Below are positions 45,865 through 56,904 of a DNA stretch of 64,000 nucleotides, one piece after another. The notes beneath the pieces were generated by a model. The model did not search any database and was not told the origin of the DNA. It worked only from the letters and a program-made list of their open reading frames with translations. Position 1 is the first letter of the stretch. Each line of letters opens with the position of its first letter. A program made the position numbers and the translations under genes. This DNA comes from Arenimonas daejeonensis (GTDB taxonomy: Bacteria; Pseudomonadota; Gammaproteobacteria; Xanthomonadales; Xanthomonadaceae): assembly GCF_007993735.1 (NCBI RefSeq), contig NZ_CP042453.1, positions 1,736,001 through 1,800,000 of the forward strand. Reading direction: 5' to 3'.

Positions 45865-46638
45865 TCAGCGCAGCAGGCCGCGCTCGCTGCGCTCGATGAA
45901 CTCGAGCATCAGCCGCACGTCCTCGGATTCGGCGGCGACGGCCGCGAGCTGCTCGCGGGCGGCCGTCATCGGCGCCCCCGACATGTACAGGGCGCGATAG
46001 GCGCGCTTGATCTGGGCGATGCGCGCCGGCTCGAAGCCGCGGCGCTTGAGGCCCTCGGCGTTGATGCCACGCGGGCGGCCGTAACCCTCGGCCGCGACCA
46101 TCAGGTAGGGCGGCACATCGCCGTTGACCAGCGCGCCCATGCCGATGAAGGCGTGGGCACCGATCCGGCAGAACTGGTGCACGCCGGCGAAGCCGCTGAG
46201 GATCACGTAGTCGCCGACCTCGACATGGCCGGCCAGGGTGGCGTTGTTGGAGAACACGCAGTGGTTGCCGACCTGGCAGTCGTGGGCGATGTGCGCATAG
46301 GCCAGGATCCAGTTGTCGTCGCCGATGCGGGTGGCGCCGCCGCCGGTGCCGGTGCCGCGGTTTATGGTGGTGAACTCGCGGATCGAATTGCGGTCGCCGA
46401 TCACCAGTTCGGTGCGTTCTCCGGCGAACTTCTTGTCCTGCGGGTCGCCGCCGATCGCGGCATGGGCGTGGATGTGGTTGTCGCGGCCGATCCGGGTCGG
46501 GCCGGTGACCACGCAGTGCGCTTCGATCCGGGTCCCGTCGCCGATCACGACGTCGGGGCCGATAACGGCATAGGCGCCTATGCTGACGTTGGTGCCCAGC
46601 GTCGCACCGGGATCGACCTGCGCACTCGGGTGGATCAT
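45865..46638 (-). CDS. lpxA: UDP-N-acetylglucosamine acyltransferase
   Basis: First step of lipid A synthesis; left-handed beta-helix hexapeptide enzyme of 257 residues. [35 protein letters not shown] starts the coils. The catalytic histidine region is [19 protein letters not shown], and [22 protein letters not shown] and [17 protein letters not shown] complete the pattern. It starts 2 bp before the stop region of fabZ and precedes lpxB by 16 bp, all in one operon. Confidence 0.95.
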   Translation of the reverse strand: MIHPSAQVDPGATLGTNVSIGAYAVIGPDVVIGDGTRIEAHCVVTGPTRIGRDNHIHAHAAIGGDPQDKKFAGERTELVIGDRNSIREFTTINRGTGTGGGATRIGDDNWILAYAHIAHDCQVGNHCVFSNNATLAGHVEVGDYVILSGFAGVHQFCRIGAHAFIGMGALVNGDVPPYLMVAAEGYGRPRGINAEGLKRRGFEPARIAQIKRAYRALYMSGAPMTAAREQLAAVAAESEDVRLMLEFIERSERGLLR

Positions 46639-46640
46639 GC

Positions 46641-47105
46641 TCAGCCCTTGCCTTCGGCGCAGAGGATCTCGGCGCTGGCCACCACCTTGTCGTCGACGCG
46701 CGCCGCGCACTCGTACAGCGCCATGTTGCGGATCAGGCGTTTGACCTTGACCTCGATGTCGAGCTGGTCACCCGGCACCACCATGCGGTTGAAGCGGGCG
46801 TTGTCCACCTTCACCAGGTAGAACAGCTGGCCTTCCTTGTGGTTGTCCTTGTCGGCCGACAGCTGGGTCAGCAGGCCACCGGCCTGGGCCATGGCTTCGA
46901 TCACCAGCACGCCGGGCATCACCGGGCGGCCCGGGAAGTGGCCCTGGAAGAACGGCTCGTTGTAGGTGACGTTCTTGAGGGCGCGGATGCGCTGGTGCGG
47001 CTCCAGCTCGATCACCCGGTCCACCAGCAGGAACGGGTAGCGGTGCGGGAGCAGGTGCAGGATGCAGGAGACATCCACGGGCAGCTTGATGGCGTCTTCG
47101 CTCAT
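46641..47105 (-). CDS. fabZ: 3-hydroxyacyl-[acyl-carrier-protein] dehydratase FabZ
   Basis: Dehydrates 3-hydroxyacyl-ACP in fatty-acid elongation and competes with LpxA/LpxD for the same substrate; 154 residues. The hotdog-fold active site is [29 protein letters not shown] with His and Glu in place. [17 protein letters not shown] opens the family. GAAGG lies 9 nt before the chosen ATG; a start seven codons upstream is less likely. Two bases separate its stop from the lpxA start. Confidence 0.95.
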   Translation of the reverse strand: MSEDAIKLPVDVSCILHLLPHRYPFLLVDRVIELEPHQRIRALKNVTYNEPFFQGHFPGRPVMPGVLVIEAMAQAGGLLTQLSADKDNHKEGQLFYLVKVDNARFNRMVVPGDQLDIEVKVKRLIRNMALYECAARVDDKVVASAEILCAEGKG

Positions 47106-47122
47106 CCTTTGGTCCTTCGGCT

Positions 47123-48145
47123 TCAATCCTTGGTCAGGGCGCCCATTCTACGCGCCAGCTGGTCCAATTGCCGGAATCGGGCCGCATTGCGGCGCCAGGA
47201 GCGGCTGTCCTGCACCGCCATGCCCGAGGAATATTCACCCGGCTCGGTGATGGACTGGGTCACCAGGCTCATGGCGGTGATGGTGACCCGGTCGCAGATC
47301 TCCAGGTGGCCGCTGATGCCCGCGGCCCCGCCGATCAGGCAGTAGCGGCCGATCCGGGCCGAACCGGCCACGGCCACGCATCCAGCCACTGCCGTATGGG
47401 CGCCGATGCGGACGTTGTGTCCGATCTGGATCTGGTTGTCCAGGCGCACGTCTTCTTCCAGCACCGTGTCCTCGATCGCGCCACGGTCGATGGTGGTGTT
47501 GGCGCCGATCTCGCAGTCGTCGCCGACCACCACGCCGCCCTGTTGCGGGACCTTGATCCAGTGCCCGGCGTCCATCGCCAACCCAAAGCCATCGGCGCCC
47601 AGCACCGCGCCGGGATGCACCCGCACGCGAGCTCCAAGCCGTACACGCGTCACCAGGGTCACGCGCGCCACCAGGACGCATTCCGCGCCAATCTCGCAAT
47701 CATCCCCGATGACACAACCCGGCCCGACCACAGCGCCTGCCGCGACCCGGCTGCGGGCGCCAATGGAAACAAAGGGACCGACATGCGCATCCGGATCCAC
47801 CACGGCGTCTGCCGCGACCACCGCGCTCGGATGGATGCCGGGTTCGGTGGCGGGCGCGGCCTCGAACAGCTCCGAGATCTTCGCGAAGGTGACGTAAGGC
47901 GACTTCGCCACCAGACAAGGCGCCGGCGAGTGCGGCGCATCGTCGGCCGACAGCACCACCGCGCCGGCACGGGTGCCGGCGAGTTCCTTGCGGTAACGCG
48001 GATTGGCGAGGAAGGCCAGCTGGTCCGGGCCGGCGCCGGCCAGGGTGCCGACGCCGCAAACGCGGGTCTTGCCGTCGCCGCGCAGGTCCAGGCCGAACCG
48101 CTCGGCCAGTTCGGCCAGTGTGTAGTCCTGGTCCGGCGCGGCCAA
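47123..48145 (-). CDS. lpxD: UDP-3-O-(3-hydroxyacyl)glucosamine N-acyltransferase LpxD
   Basis: Third step of lipid A synthesis; hexapeptide-repeat acyltransferase of 340 residues. YTLAELAERFGLDLRGDG begins the uridine-binding N-domain. The catalytic histidine is in DNQIQIGHNVRIGAHTAVAGCV, preceded by GDDCEIGANTTIDRGAIEDTV. No ATG is available in frame near the N-terminus; a TTG at 48145, ten bases after the bamA stop with AAGG upstream, gives the expected start. A chance loss of an ATG by sequencing error is possible. No skp gene lies between it and bamA. Confidence 0.9.
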   Translation of the reverse strand: MAAPDQDYTLAELAERFGLDLRGDGKTRVCGVGTLAGAGPDQLAFLANPRYRKELAGTRAGAVVLSADDAPHSPAPCLVAKSPYVTFAKISELFEAAPATEPGIHPSAVVAADAVVDPDAHVGPFVSIGARSRVAAGAVVGPGCVIGDDCEIGAECVLVARVTLVTRVRLGARVRVHPGAVLGADGFGLAMDAGHWIKVPQQGGVVVGDDCEIGANTTIDRGAIEDTVLEEDVRLDNQIQIGHNVRIGAHTAVAGCVAVAGSARIGRYCLIGGAAGISGHLEICDRVTITAMSLVTQSITEPGEYSSGMAVQDSRSWRRNAARFRQLDQLARRMGALTKD

Positions 48146-48155
48146 GCCGGCGGCC

Positions 48156-50656
48156 TTAGAACGAGCCGCCGAAGGTGAACTGCAGGCGCTCGATCTCGTC
48201 GTGGCGCTCGTACTGCAGCGGCGCCGCCCAACTGATCGAGATCGGGCCCATCGGCGACTGCCACTGCAGCGCCACGCCGGCGGACAGGCGCAGGGTCTTG
48301 GCTTCCCAGTTGTCCGGCGAGGTGTAGACGTTGCCGTAGTCGAAGAAGGCCGACAGGCGCGTGCCCCTGTTGTCGAACAGCGTCGGGAAGTACAGCTCGA
48401 AGGTGCCGACGGTCTTGAACGAGCCGCCGATCGGCTGGCGGTAGCCGTCGGAGTATTGGTAGAAGGGGCCGATCGAGTTGGCTTCGAAGCCGCGCACCGA
48501 CGACGGGCCGCCGACGTAATAGTTGCGGAAGAAGGGCAGGCCGCAGCTGGTGAATTCGCCCGGCACCTGCGAGCCGAATTCGTTGTAGACGCGGCAGGTC
48601 TGGTCGGCGGTGACGCCATAGGCGTCGCCGTAACCCAGCTCGGCCGCCGACTTCAGGCCCAGCCACGGCGCAGCAGCCAGTAATGTTCGAAGTTGTAGTT
48701 GACGCGGTAGTACTCGAGGTCGCTGCCCGGCAGGATGATTTCGGCGTTGATGCGGTGGTACAGGCCGCGCGTGGGCATCAGGAAGTCGTTGCGCGAGTCG
48801 CGCTGCCATCCGGTCTGCAGGCTCCAGGCGTTGATGGTCCAGGTGCGGTACGGGCCATTCACCAGCGGATCGGTGCCCGGGATGCCGTCGTCGTCATCGG
48901 CCGGGGTATCCGCATCGTTGTCGTTGTCGATGTGGAACTGCGGATAGCGCGCGCGGTCGCCGAGCGCGTCCACCAGGTAGTCGACCAGCGGCGGCGGTGT
49001 GTTGACGTCGTCGGTGGTGATCTGGTTCCGGTTGATGCCCAGCGCCATGCTGATGCTGTCGGTCTCGGTGAGCGGGATGCCGAGCACGAAGTCGGCGGAT
49101 GCGACCTCGTTGTCGTACTGCGCCAGGTTGGCGTCCTGGTCCGAATAATCGAAGTCGGTGTAGTTGAGGTTGAAGCCCAGGCTGACGCCGTTGTCGGTCC
49201 AGTACGGGTCGGTCATGCCGAACGCGAACTGGCGGGAATAACTGTTGTTCTGCACCGCCAGGTTGAACATGTTGCCGGTGCCGAGGAAATTGCTCTGGCT
49301 CAGCTGGACGCTGGTGATCAGGCCGTAGCTCTGCTGGTAGCCGAGGCCGAAGGTGAACTGGCCCGAGTTGCGTTCGACGACATTGATGACGACGTCGACC
49401 TGGTCGGGCTGCCCCGCCACTTCCGGGGTCTCGACTTCCACGCTGTCGAAGTACCCCAGGCGCTGCAGCCGGATCTTGGACCGGTCGATCGCGGCCTGCG
49501 AGAACCAGGCGCCCTCGAACTGGCGCATCTCGCGGCGCATCACCTCGTCGGCGGTGCTGGTGTTGCCCTTGAAGGTGATGCGGCGGACCTGCACGCGCGG
49601 GCCCGGGTCGACGAAGAAGTTCAGGCCGACCGTGCGGTTCTCGCGGTCGATGTCCGGCACCGGGTTCACCTGGGCGAAGGCGTAGCCGATGTTGCCCAGG
49701 GTGGCGATGATGGAATCCGACGTCAGTTCGAGCAGGCGGCGGGAGAAGGTCGCGCCCTCCCTGACCAGCACCAGCTTCTCGATATCCTCGACCGGCAGCA
49801 CCGTGTCGCCGGTGACCTTGACCTCCGCGACGGTGTAGACCTCGCCTTCGGCCACGTTCGCGGTCACGAAGATGTCGCGCTTGTCCGGGCTGATCGCCAC
49901 CTGGGTGGACTCGACGTTGAAGTCGACGTAGCCGCGGTCGAGGTAGTAGTTGGTCAGCTTCTCGAGGTCGCCGGAGAGTTTTTCACGCGAGTACTGGTCG
50001 TCACGGCGGTACCAGGACAGCCAGTTGCTGGTGTTCGACTCCCAGCCCTGGCGGATGTCGTGCTCGGGATAGGTATTGTTGCCGACCAGGTTGATGTCGC
50101 GGATGCGCGACGCCTTGCCCTCGGCGATCAGGATGCTGATGTCGACGCGGTTGCGGTCGAGCGTGTTCACGGTGGGCGTGATCGCGACGTTGTACTTGCC
50201 GCGGTTGTTGTACTGGCGGATCAGCTCCTGGGTGACGCGGTCCAGGTTGAGCGGGTTGAAGGTCTCTCCCTCGGACAGGCCGACGCCCTTGAGGCCGTTC
50301 ATCAGGTCCTCGGTCTCGATGTCCTTGTTGCCGCTGATGATGATGGTGTTGATGGCCGGGCGTTCCTCCACCGTCACCACCAGGATGTCGCCCTGGCGCG
50401 CAAAGCTCACGTCGCTGAAGAAACCGGTGCGGAACAGTGCGCGGATGGCCTCGGACGAACGGTTGCGGTCCAGCGTGTCGCCCTTCTCGACCGGCAGGTA
50501 GGTGAAGACGGTGCCCGCGGAGATGCGCTGCAGGCCTTCGACCCGGATGTCGGCGACGGTGAAGGCGTCGTAGTTCTGGGCCTGCGTCGGGCCGGCGAAG
50601 GCGGCGGCGAGGGCGAGGCTCAGGAGGCAGCGGCGAACAGTGGGTCGCGTCATCAT
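48156..50656 (-). CDS. bamA: Outer-membrane protein assembly factor BamA, frameshifted
   Basis: Central beta-barrel of the BAM complex; about 833 residues when repaired. The signal peptide MMTRPTVRRCLLSLALAAAFAGPTQAQ precedes five POTRA domains (first: FTVADIRVEGLQRISAGTVFTYLPV). The barrel carries VRGF in GGPSSVRGFEANSIGP and ends FTFGGSF with the C-terminal aromatic. One base is lost near 48663, just before LGLKSAAELGYGDAYG; otherwise the product would stop at RRGWA and lack half the barrel. A loop, NDNDADTPADDDDG, is an acidic insert in an extracellular loop. Confidence 0.94.
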
Positions 50657-50703
50657 CAATCCGTTGGTGACGGACGCCGGGGCGCCCGCGAAGAGGGTGG
50701 GTG

Positions 50704-52052
50704 TCAGAAGCTGGGGCGGAAAATGTCGTTGTAGAAGGCCAGCCCCATCAGGCCGGCGAGCAGCACCAGACCGACGTACTGGCCCGCCACGAGCGCACGC
50801 TCGCCGACCGGGCTGCCTTTGACCAGCTCGATAAGGTAATACAGCAGGTGCCCCCATCCAAGACTGGGATGGGCAGCAGGTTCATGATGCACAGGCTCAG
50901 CGACAGGATCGCGAGGAAGTTGAGGAACCAGGCCACGCCCAGTCCGGCGCTGCCGTTGGCGACCCGGGCGATGGTGATCGGGCCGGAAATGTTGTCCAGC
51001 GAGGCCTTGCCGCTGACCATGCGCCAGAGCATGCCCAGGGGTGTCGGAGGCCATCTGGCGGGTCTCCGAGAGCGCCGCCGGGATGGCCTGGACCGGCCCG
51101 AAGCGCAGCAGTGCGTCGTGGTTGGCGGTGGCGGGTGCCGCCAGGATGCCCAGGATCCAGCGTTGCTGGTCGCCTTCGCCGGTCAGTTTCGGGTCGATGT
51201 CCACCACGCGCGTCGTCCCGGCCCGATCGATCCGCACCTGGATGGTGCGGCCGTTGGTGGCCAGCGTCTGCAGCAGCGGTCCGATCTCGTCGTAATGGCG
51301 GACCGGCTGGCCGTCCATCGCCAGGATGCGGTCGCCAGCCTGCAAGCGCCCCTCGGCGGCGCTGCCGGCCGCCGTGCTGCCGATCACCGGCGGCAGCAAC
51401 CATTGCGCCGGGAACAGGCCGACGCTGGCCAGCGGGTTTTTTCATCCAGGGCCAGGCCCGCGGTGTCGAGCGGCAGGGTACGCAGGGTCTCGGCGCCGTC
51501 GGCCGTGCGCACGCGCACCGTCAGCGGCTCGCGGTCCAGGGTGGCGGCCGAGAGCACGATGCCGGCTTCGGTCCAGGTGCGGATCTCTCGGTCGCCGATC
51601 GCCAGCAGGCGGTCGCCCGGCTGGAAACCCGCGTCGGCGGCCACGGACGAGGCGCGGCCCACGTCGGGCAGGAAATCGGGCTTGCCGACCACGAACATCA
51701 GCCACAGCAGGCCGATGCACAGCAGCAGGTTGGCCAGCGGGCCGGCGGCGACGATGGCGATGCGTTGGCCGACCGGCTTGGCGTTGAAGCTTTCGTGACG
51801 CTCGTGCGGGGCCACTTCGACCTCGCGTTCGTCCAGCATCTTCACGTATCCGCCCAAGGGCAGCATCGCAACAACGTATTCGGTGCCGTCCTTGCCGATC
51901 CGTGTCCACAGCGGCTTGCCGAAGCCGACCGAAAAACGCAGCACGCGCACGCCGCAGCGGCGCGCGACCCAGTAATGGCCGTATTCGTGGAAGGTGACCA
52001 GGATGCCGAGGCTGACGATCAGCCACCACACCGAACCGAAGAACTCCGTCAT
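50704..52052 (-). CDS. rseP: Site-2 intramembrane protease RseP, three frameshifts
   Basis: Zinc metalloprotease that cleaves anti-sigma factor RseA in the envelope stress response; about 449 residues when repaired. The zinc motif HEYGH is in the first transmembrane helix, and [11 protein letters not shown] supplies the third ligand. Two PDZ domains lie between. Shifts are near 51437 (A6 run, one A lost, restoring [17 protein letters not shown]), 51039 (one base too many, restoring [15 protein letters not shown]) and 50853 (G5 run, one G lost, restoring [12 protein letters not shown]). The start overlaps the dxr stop (ATGA). Confidence 0.93.
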
Positions 52053-53228
52053 CGCTGCATCCTGCCGACCAGGGTTTCGGCCATGCGCCGGGCCGCGGCG
52101 TCGGTGTCCAGCAACTGTTCCAGCGATCCGGCCGCACCCCCGTGTGGGCGTCGAGGCAGGCCTGGATCAGGTCCGGGATGCCTAGGAAACCCAGTCGGCC
52201 CTGAAGAAAGGCTGAAACCGCGATTTCATTGGCCGCGTTCAGCACCGCCGGCGCACTGCCACCAGCGGTGATCGCGCGGTAGGCCAGGGCCAGGCAGGGG
52301 AAGGTCTCGAGGTCGGGGGCTCGAAATCGAAATGTTTCAGCGCCGCCAGGTCCAGCGGTGCCACGCCCGAATCGATGCGCTCTGGCCAGGCCAGGCCGTA
52401 GGCCAGGGCGGTGCGCATGTCCGGGTTGCCCAGTTGGGCGAGCACCGAGCCGTCCACGTAGTCCACCAGCGAGTGCACGATGCTCTGCGGGTGCACCACC
52501 ACCTCGATGCGGTCGGCCGGCAGGCTGAACAGGTGCTGCGCCTCGATCACCTCCAGGCCCTTGTTCATCAGCGTGGCCGAGTCCACCGAGATCTTGCGGC
52601 CCATCACCCAGTTCGGGTGCGCACAGGCCTGGTCGGGCGTGATGCCGGCGAGTTCGGCGCGGGTGCGGCCGCGGAACGGGCCACCCGAAGCGGTCAGCAG
52701 CAGGCGCCGCACGCCGCCACGGCCGCCGTCCGCCGGCAGGCACTGGAAGATGGCGTTGTGTTCGCTGTCCACCGGCAGCAGGGTGGCGCCGCCGGCGCGT
52801 GCGGCCTGCATCAGCAGTTCACCGGCCAGCACCACCGATTCCTTGTTGGCCAGCAGCAGGCGTTTGCCTGCGCGGGCGGCGGCCAGGGTGGAGGCGACGC
52901 CGGCGGCGCCGACGATCGCCGCCACCACGGTGTCGTTGGCCGGATCGGTGGCCACTTCGTCCAGGGCCTGCGGGCCGGCCAGCGCCCGGGTGGGCAGGCC
53001 GAGGGCATGCAGGCCGTCGCGCAGGGCAGTGAAACCGGCGGGATCGGCGACCACCGCCGCGTCGGGACGGAAGCGGGCGCACAGCGCCAGCAGCTCGTCC
53101 ACGCGGCCATGGGCGCTGAGCGCGCCGATCCGGAAGCGGTCGGGGTGGCGGGCGACGACATCCAGCGTGGACCCGCCGATCGACCCGGTCGCCCCCAGCA
53201 GCGCGATGGTTTTCAGAGGCCCAGCCAT
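52049..53228 (-). CDS. dxr: 1-deoxy-D-xylulose 5-phosphate reductoisomerase, two frameshifts
   Basis: Makes MEP from DXP with NADPH in isoprenoid synthesis; 393 residues when repaired. NADPH motif [29 protein letters not shown], metal and substrate site [12 protein letters not shown], and LLTASGGPF are all present. One base is lost near 52317 (C5 run, restoring [16 protein letters not shown]) and one near 52139 (restoring [21 protein letters not shown]). The start overlaps the end of cdsA by 16 bp. Confidence 0.93.
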
Positions 53229-54039
53229 GCCTTGCCCACCACGAACACCGGCAGGGCGGCCACCAGGCTGTCCAGCCGGTCCATCAGGCCACCGTGGCCC
53301 GGGAACAGGTCGCCGGAATCCTTCACGCCCGAATGCCGCTTCATCAGGCTTTCGAACAGGTCACCGACCACCGAGATCGCCGCCGTGATCACGGTCAGCA
53401 GGGCCAGCGCCGGCAGCGCCGACCAGTCCAGTCCGAGCAGGGGCAGGGCCAGCGCCGCCAGCAGTACGCTGGTCGCCAGGCCGCCGGCCACGCCTTCCCA
53501 GGTCTTTCCGGGGCTGATGGACGGGGCCAGCTTGCGCCGGCCGAATTTCGAACCGACGAAATAGGCGCCACTGTCAGCCGCCCAGCACACGGCCAGCGCA
53601 AACAGCGTCCAGCGCGGGCCGAAGGCGTCCTCGGAGTGCAGCCAGCCCAGCGCGCACCAGGCCGGTACCACGCACAGGCTGCCCGCCAGCAGTTTCAGGC
53701 CGCGGGTGCCTTCGCTGTCGCCGGCGCCGAAGCCCGGCCGCGCCAGCCACAGCAGCACCAGCGCCCACCACAGCACGCCAATCAGGCTGAGCAGCTTCAG
53801 GGTGAACAGGCCCGGACCGCCGCCCCAGACCAGGGCCGCCATCAGCAGCGCGTTCGCGGTGAGGAAGAGGGTGCGCGGCAGCGTTTCCCGATCCCGGCGA
53901 ACCGGGTCCACTCCCACAGGCCAGCCAGCAGCACCACGGCCACGGCCGCGGCCAGCCAGGGCGTGGGCAGCCACAGCACCGCGGCGATCGGCAGCGGCGC
54001 CAGCAGCAGCGCCGTGGTCACGCGCTGGCGGCGGCTCAT
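53213..54039 (-). CDS. cdsA: Phosphatidate cytidylyltransferase, frameshifted
   Basis: Inner-membrane enzyme making CDP-diacylglycerol for phospholipids; 275 residues when repaired. Several hydrophobic segments ([45 protein letters not shown]) lead to the family signature [14 protein letters not shown] and [33 protein letters not shown]. One base is lost near 53890, restoring [15 protein letters not shown]. The ATG overlaps the uppS stop by ATGA. Confidence 0.92.
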
Positions 54040-54782
54040 GCGGCGCTCCCGGACACCTGGGCGCTGGTCAGGCCGAAGCGGCGTTCGCGCTCGGCGAAGT
54101 CGGCCAGGGCGGTGTCCAGCACCGCGTCGTCCAGGTCCGGCCACAGGGTCTCGGTGAACCACAGTTCGGTGTAGGCCAGCTGCCAGAGCAGGAAGTTGCT
54201 GATGCGCAGGTCGCCGCCGGTGCGGATGAAAAGATCCGGTGCCGGCAGCCCGGCCAGGCCCAGGTGGCGGTCCATAAGGGCCTCGTCGATGCTGGCCGGG
54301 TCCAGGCGCCCGGCGGCGGCCTCGGTGGCGAGCTGGCGGGCCGCCTGGGTGATGTCCCAGCGGCCGCCGTAACCGGCGGCGATGGTCAGTGTCAGTGTGC
54401 GGTCGTCCGCGGTGCGGGTTTCGGCCTGCGCCATCTTCGCCCGGATCGCCTCGGGAAACCCGGCGCGGTCGCCGATGAAGGCCACGCGCACGCCGCGGCG
54501 GTGCAGTTCGTCCACTTCCGAGTCGAGCATGCGCAGGAACAGCTTCATCAACGCACTCACCTCGTCCTGCGGCCGGTTCCAGTTCTCGCTGGAGAAGGCG
54601 AACAGGGTCAGTGCTTCGATGCCGTGCCTGAGGCAGTAGTCCACGCAGACCTGCACCGCCCTGGCGCCGGCGCGATGGCCAAGCGTACGCGGGCGCTGGC
54701 GGCGTTCGGCCCAGCGGCCGTTGCCGTCCATGATGACGGCCAGGTGGCGCGGGATGCGTGCGGCGGGAAGGGTGGCGGACAT
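54036..54782 (-). CDS. uppS: Undecaprenyl diphosphate synthase
   Basis: Cis-prenyltransferase making the C55 lipid carrier for peptidoglycan and O-antigen; 248 residues. The catalytic opening [16 protein letters not shown] has the essential Asp. [18 protein letters not shown] and the C-terminal [35 protein letters not shown] motif are diagnostic. It starts 14 bp after the frr stop and is coupled to cdsA. Confidence 0.95.
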   Translation of the reverse strand: MSATLPAARIPRHLAVIMDGNGRWAERRQRPRTLGHRAGARAVQVCVDYCLRHGIEALTLFAFSSENWNRPQDEVSALMKLFLRMLDSEVDELHRRGVRVAFIGDRAGFPEAIRAKMAQAETRTADDRTLTLTIAAGYGGRWDITQAARQLATEAAAGRLDPASIDEALMDRHLGLAGLPAPDLFIRTGGDLRISNFLLWQLAYTELWFTETLWPDLDDAVLDTALADFAERERRFGLTSAQVSGSAA

Positions 54783-54796
54783 TGCGGCGGCGAGGT

Positions 54797-55355
54797 TCAA
54801 ACCGCCATCAGTTCCTGTTCCTTGGCCTTCACCACGTCGTCCACGTCCTTGACGTGCTTGTCGGTGAGCTTCTGGATCTCGTCCTCGCTGCGGCGGGCCT
54901 CGTCCTCGGTCACCTTCTTGTCCTTGAGCAGTTCCTTGACGTGCTGGATGGCGTCGCGGCGCACGTTGCGGATCGCGACCTTGGCGTTTTCGCCCTCGTG
55001 GTGCACGTGCTTGGTGAGTTCCTTGCGGCGCTCCTCGGTGAGCGGCGGCAGGTTGATGCGGATCACGGTGCCCGCGGTGTTCGGGGTCAGGCCCAGGTCG
55101 GAGGCCAGGATGGCCTTCTCGACCGCGGCCACCATGCCCTTTTCCCACGGGGTGATCGTCAGCGAACGGGCGTCGGCGATAGCGACGGACGCGACCTGGA
55201 GTCAGCGGCATGTCCGAGCCGTAGTAGTTCACCTTCAGGTGGTCCACCAGGGCGGTGCTGGCGCGGCCGGTGCGCAGTTTGGTGAGTTCCTGGCGGAACG
55301 CGTCCACGCTCTTGTTCATGCGGGTGGTGGCGTCTTTCTTGATGTCGTTCAGCAT
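54797..55355 (-). CDS. frr: Ribosome recycling factor, frameshifted
   Basis: Releases ribosomes from mRNA after termination, with EF-G; 185 residues when repaired. [20 protein letters not shown] and [20 protein letters not shown] start the three-helix bundle. An extra base near 55199 (CTGACTCCAGG) breaks the frame; removing it gives [27 protein letters not shown]. The rest, [17 protein letters not shown] and the C-terminal [26 protein letters not shown], is intact. Here the error is probably an insertion rather than a loss. Confidence 0.94.
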
Positions 55356-55415
55356 CGCGGGCTCCGCGTCGGTTCCGGGCAGTCGGGCATTATAGGGGCA
55401 GGGCGGGGACCCCGC

Positions 55416-56138
55416 TCAGGCGGCGACCAGGGTGCCCAGGGACTCGCCCTTGAGGATCCGCATCAGCGCGCCGGGCTGCATCATGTCGTAGATGCGCAGT
55501 GGCACCTTATTGTCGCGGCAAAGCGCGAAGGCCGCGGTGTCCATCACCTGCAGGTTTCGGGCGATCACCTCGTCGTAGCTCAGGCGCTCGTAGCGCACGG
55601 CTTTGGGGTTCTTCTTCGGGTCCGAATCGTAGATGCCGTCCACCTTGGTGGCCTTGAGCAGCAGGTCGGCGCCGATCTCGCTGGCGCGCAGGGCCGCGGC
55701 CGAGTCGGTGGTGAAAAAGGGATTGCCGGTGCCGGCCGCGAACAGGGCGATGCGGCCCTTTTCCATGTGCCGGATGGCGCGGCGGCGGATGTAGTCCTCG
55801 CAGACTTCGTTGATCTTGATCGCGCTCATCACCCGGGCGTAGCCGCCCTGTTTTTCCAGCGCGTCGGCCATGGCCAGGGCGTTGATGACGGTGGCCAGCA
55901 TGCCCATGTGGTCGCCGGTGACGCGGTCCATGCCGCTGGCGGCCAGTCCGGCGCCGCGGAAGATGTTGCCGCCGCCGATCACCAGGCCGATCTCGGCACC
56001 GGCGCGCTGGGCCTCGACGATTTCCTTGGCCATCGCGGCGATCACCACCGGGTCGATGCCGTAATCGACATTCCCCATCAGGGCCTCGCCGGAGAGCTTG
56101 AGCAGGATGCGGCGGTACTTCAGGGGGCTGGCGCTCAT
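55416..56138 (-). CDS. pyrH: UMP kinase
   Basis: Phosphorylates UMP in pyrimidine nucleotide synthesis; intact at 240 residues. [14 protein letters not shown] and [13 protein letters not shown] are the amino-acid-kinase fold nucleotide sites. [18 protein letters not shown] and [36 protein letters not shown] follow as in the family. GGAGAG precedes the ATG. In most relatives tsf is directly upstream; here about 870 bp of repeats lies between. Confidence 0.96.
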   Translation of the reverse strand: MSASPLKYRRILLKLSGEALMGNVDYGIDPVVIAAMAKEIVEAQRAGAEIGLVIGGGNIFRGAGLAASGMDRVTGDHMGMLATVINALAMADALEKQGGYARVMSAIKINEVCEDYIRRRAIRHMEKGRIALFAAGTGNPFFTTDSAAALRASEIGADLLLKATKVDGIYDSDPKKNPKAVRYERLSYDEVIARNLQVMDTAAFALCRDNKVPLRIYDMMQPGALMRILKGESLGTLVAA

Positions 56139-56271
56139 GGGACTCTCCGGGGCGGGCAAACGGCGGGATTCTAGCCGATCACGCCGATCGCCGTGCGTGC
56201 GGGGTGCAGGCCTGGCGTGATCCGCTGATGGCGAACGGGAAGCTCGATTTTGCGGGGACAAGGGATCTGGC

Positions 56272-56361
56272 GCCGGCGTCACCGGGAATGGAAGGTCTCT
56301 TTCTGCTCAGTGAAGCCTTTTATTTCGCAGAAAGAGACCTTCCATTCCCGGCGACGCCGGT
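56272..56361 (+). repeat. Hairpin element, family B, copy 1
   Basis: Arms 56272-56305 and 56328-56361 pair over 34 bp with two mismatches; the inner 22 bp are perfect. The 22-nt loop (56306-56327) begins CTCAGTGAAGCC and ends TTATTTCG. The inner stem GGTCTCTTTCTG is shared with copy 2, while the outer stem GGGAATGGAA differs from copy 2 but is still paired. Confidence 0.82.
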
Positions 56362-56502
56362 CCCACGGGTGCGGTTTCGTCACGGAAAGCGTGGTGCGTT
56401 CGACGCCAGGTGCTTGCGCATGCAGTCCGCGCTACCGGGTCGGATATCTTTCCTGCGGATCCGGTGGTTAAACGGGGCGAGGCCTGCGCCCGCGGCACGT
56501 CA

Positions 56503-56680
56503 CGTCGCGGCGCGTTCCCCTGAACGCGTCTGGTGCCTTCCAGGCCAGCGTGGATGGAGTGCTCGCCGCGAAGCGGCGAAGAGCGAGTGGCGCGACGGTC
56601 TTCGCCATCAACTTCGCGCTCGCCTACAACCCAACCTCGCCCCGAAGGCACCAGACGCGTTCAGGGAACGCGCCGCGACG
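56503..56680. repeat. Long inverted repeat (37-38 bp arms)
   Basis: Arms 56503-56540 and 56644-56680 are reverse complements except for one extra C in the left CCCC run (56517-56520). They contain TGAACGCGTCTGGTGCCTTC on the left. The 103-bp centre includes a small TCGCCGC/GCGGCGA hairpin near 56575. The single-base difference may itself be a sequencing error. Confidence 0.85.
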
Positions 56681-56836
56681 AAACATGCTGTGGGGATGCG
56701 CGACATCCGTCTTAACCAAACGCGCCGCGCAGGAGAGATCGCACCTGCGGAAGCCCGACGCCCCCACGCGCAAGCATTCGCCGATGCCACACCGGCCCTC
56801 CGATCAGCGATCCGGGTAAACCGCACCGGCAGCGCC

Positions 56837-56904
56837 GGGGAAGTGGAGGTCTCTTTCTGCGAAATAAAAGGCTTCACTGAGCAGAAAGAGACCTCCACTT
56901 CCCC
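56837..56904 (-). repeat. Hairpin element, family B, copy 2 (inverted)
   Basis: Perfect 23-bp arms 56837-56859 and 56882-56904. The 22-nt loop at 56860-56881 is the exact reverse complement of the copy 1 loop. The outer stem (GGGGAAGTGGA against TCCACTTCCCC) differs from copy 1 in several positions with both sides changed together. Confidence 0.85.
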
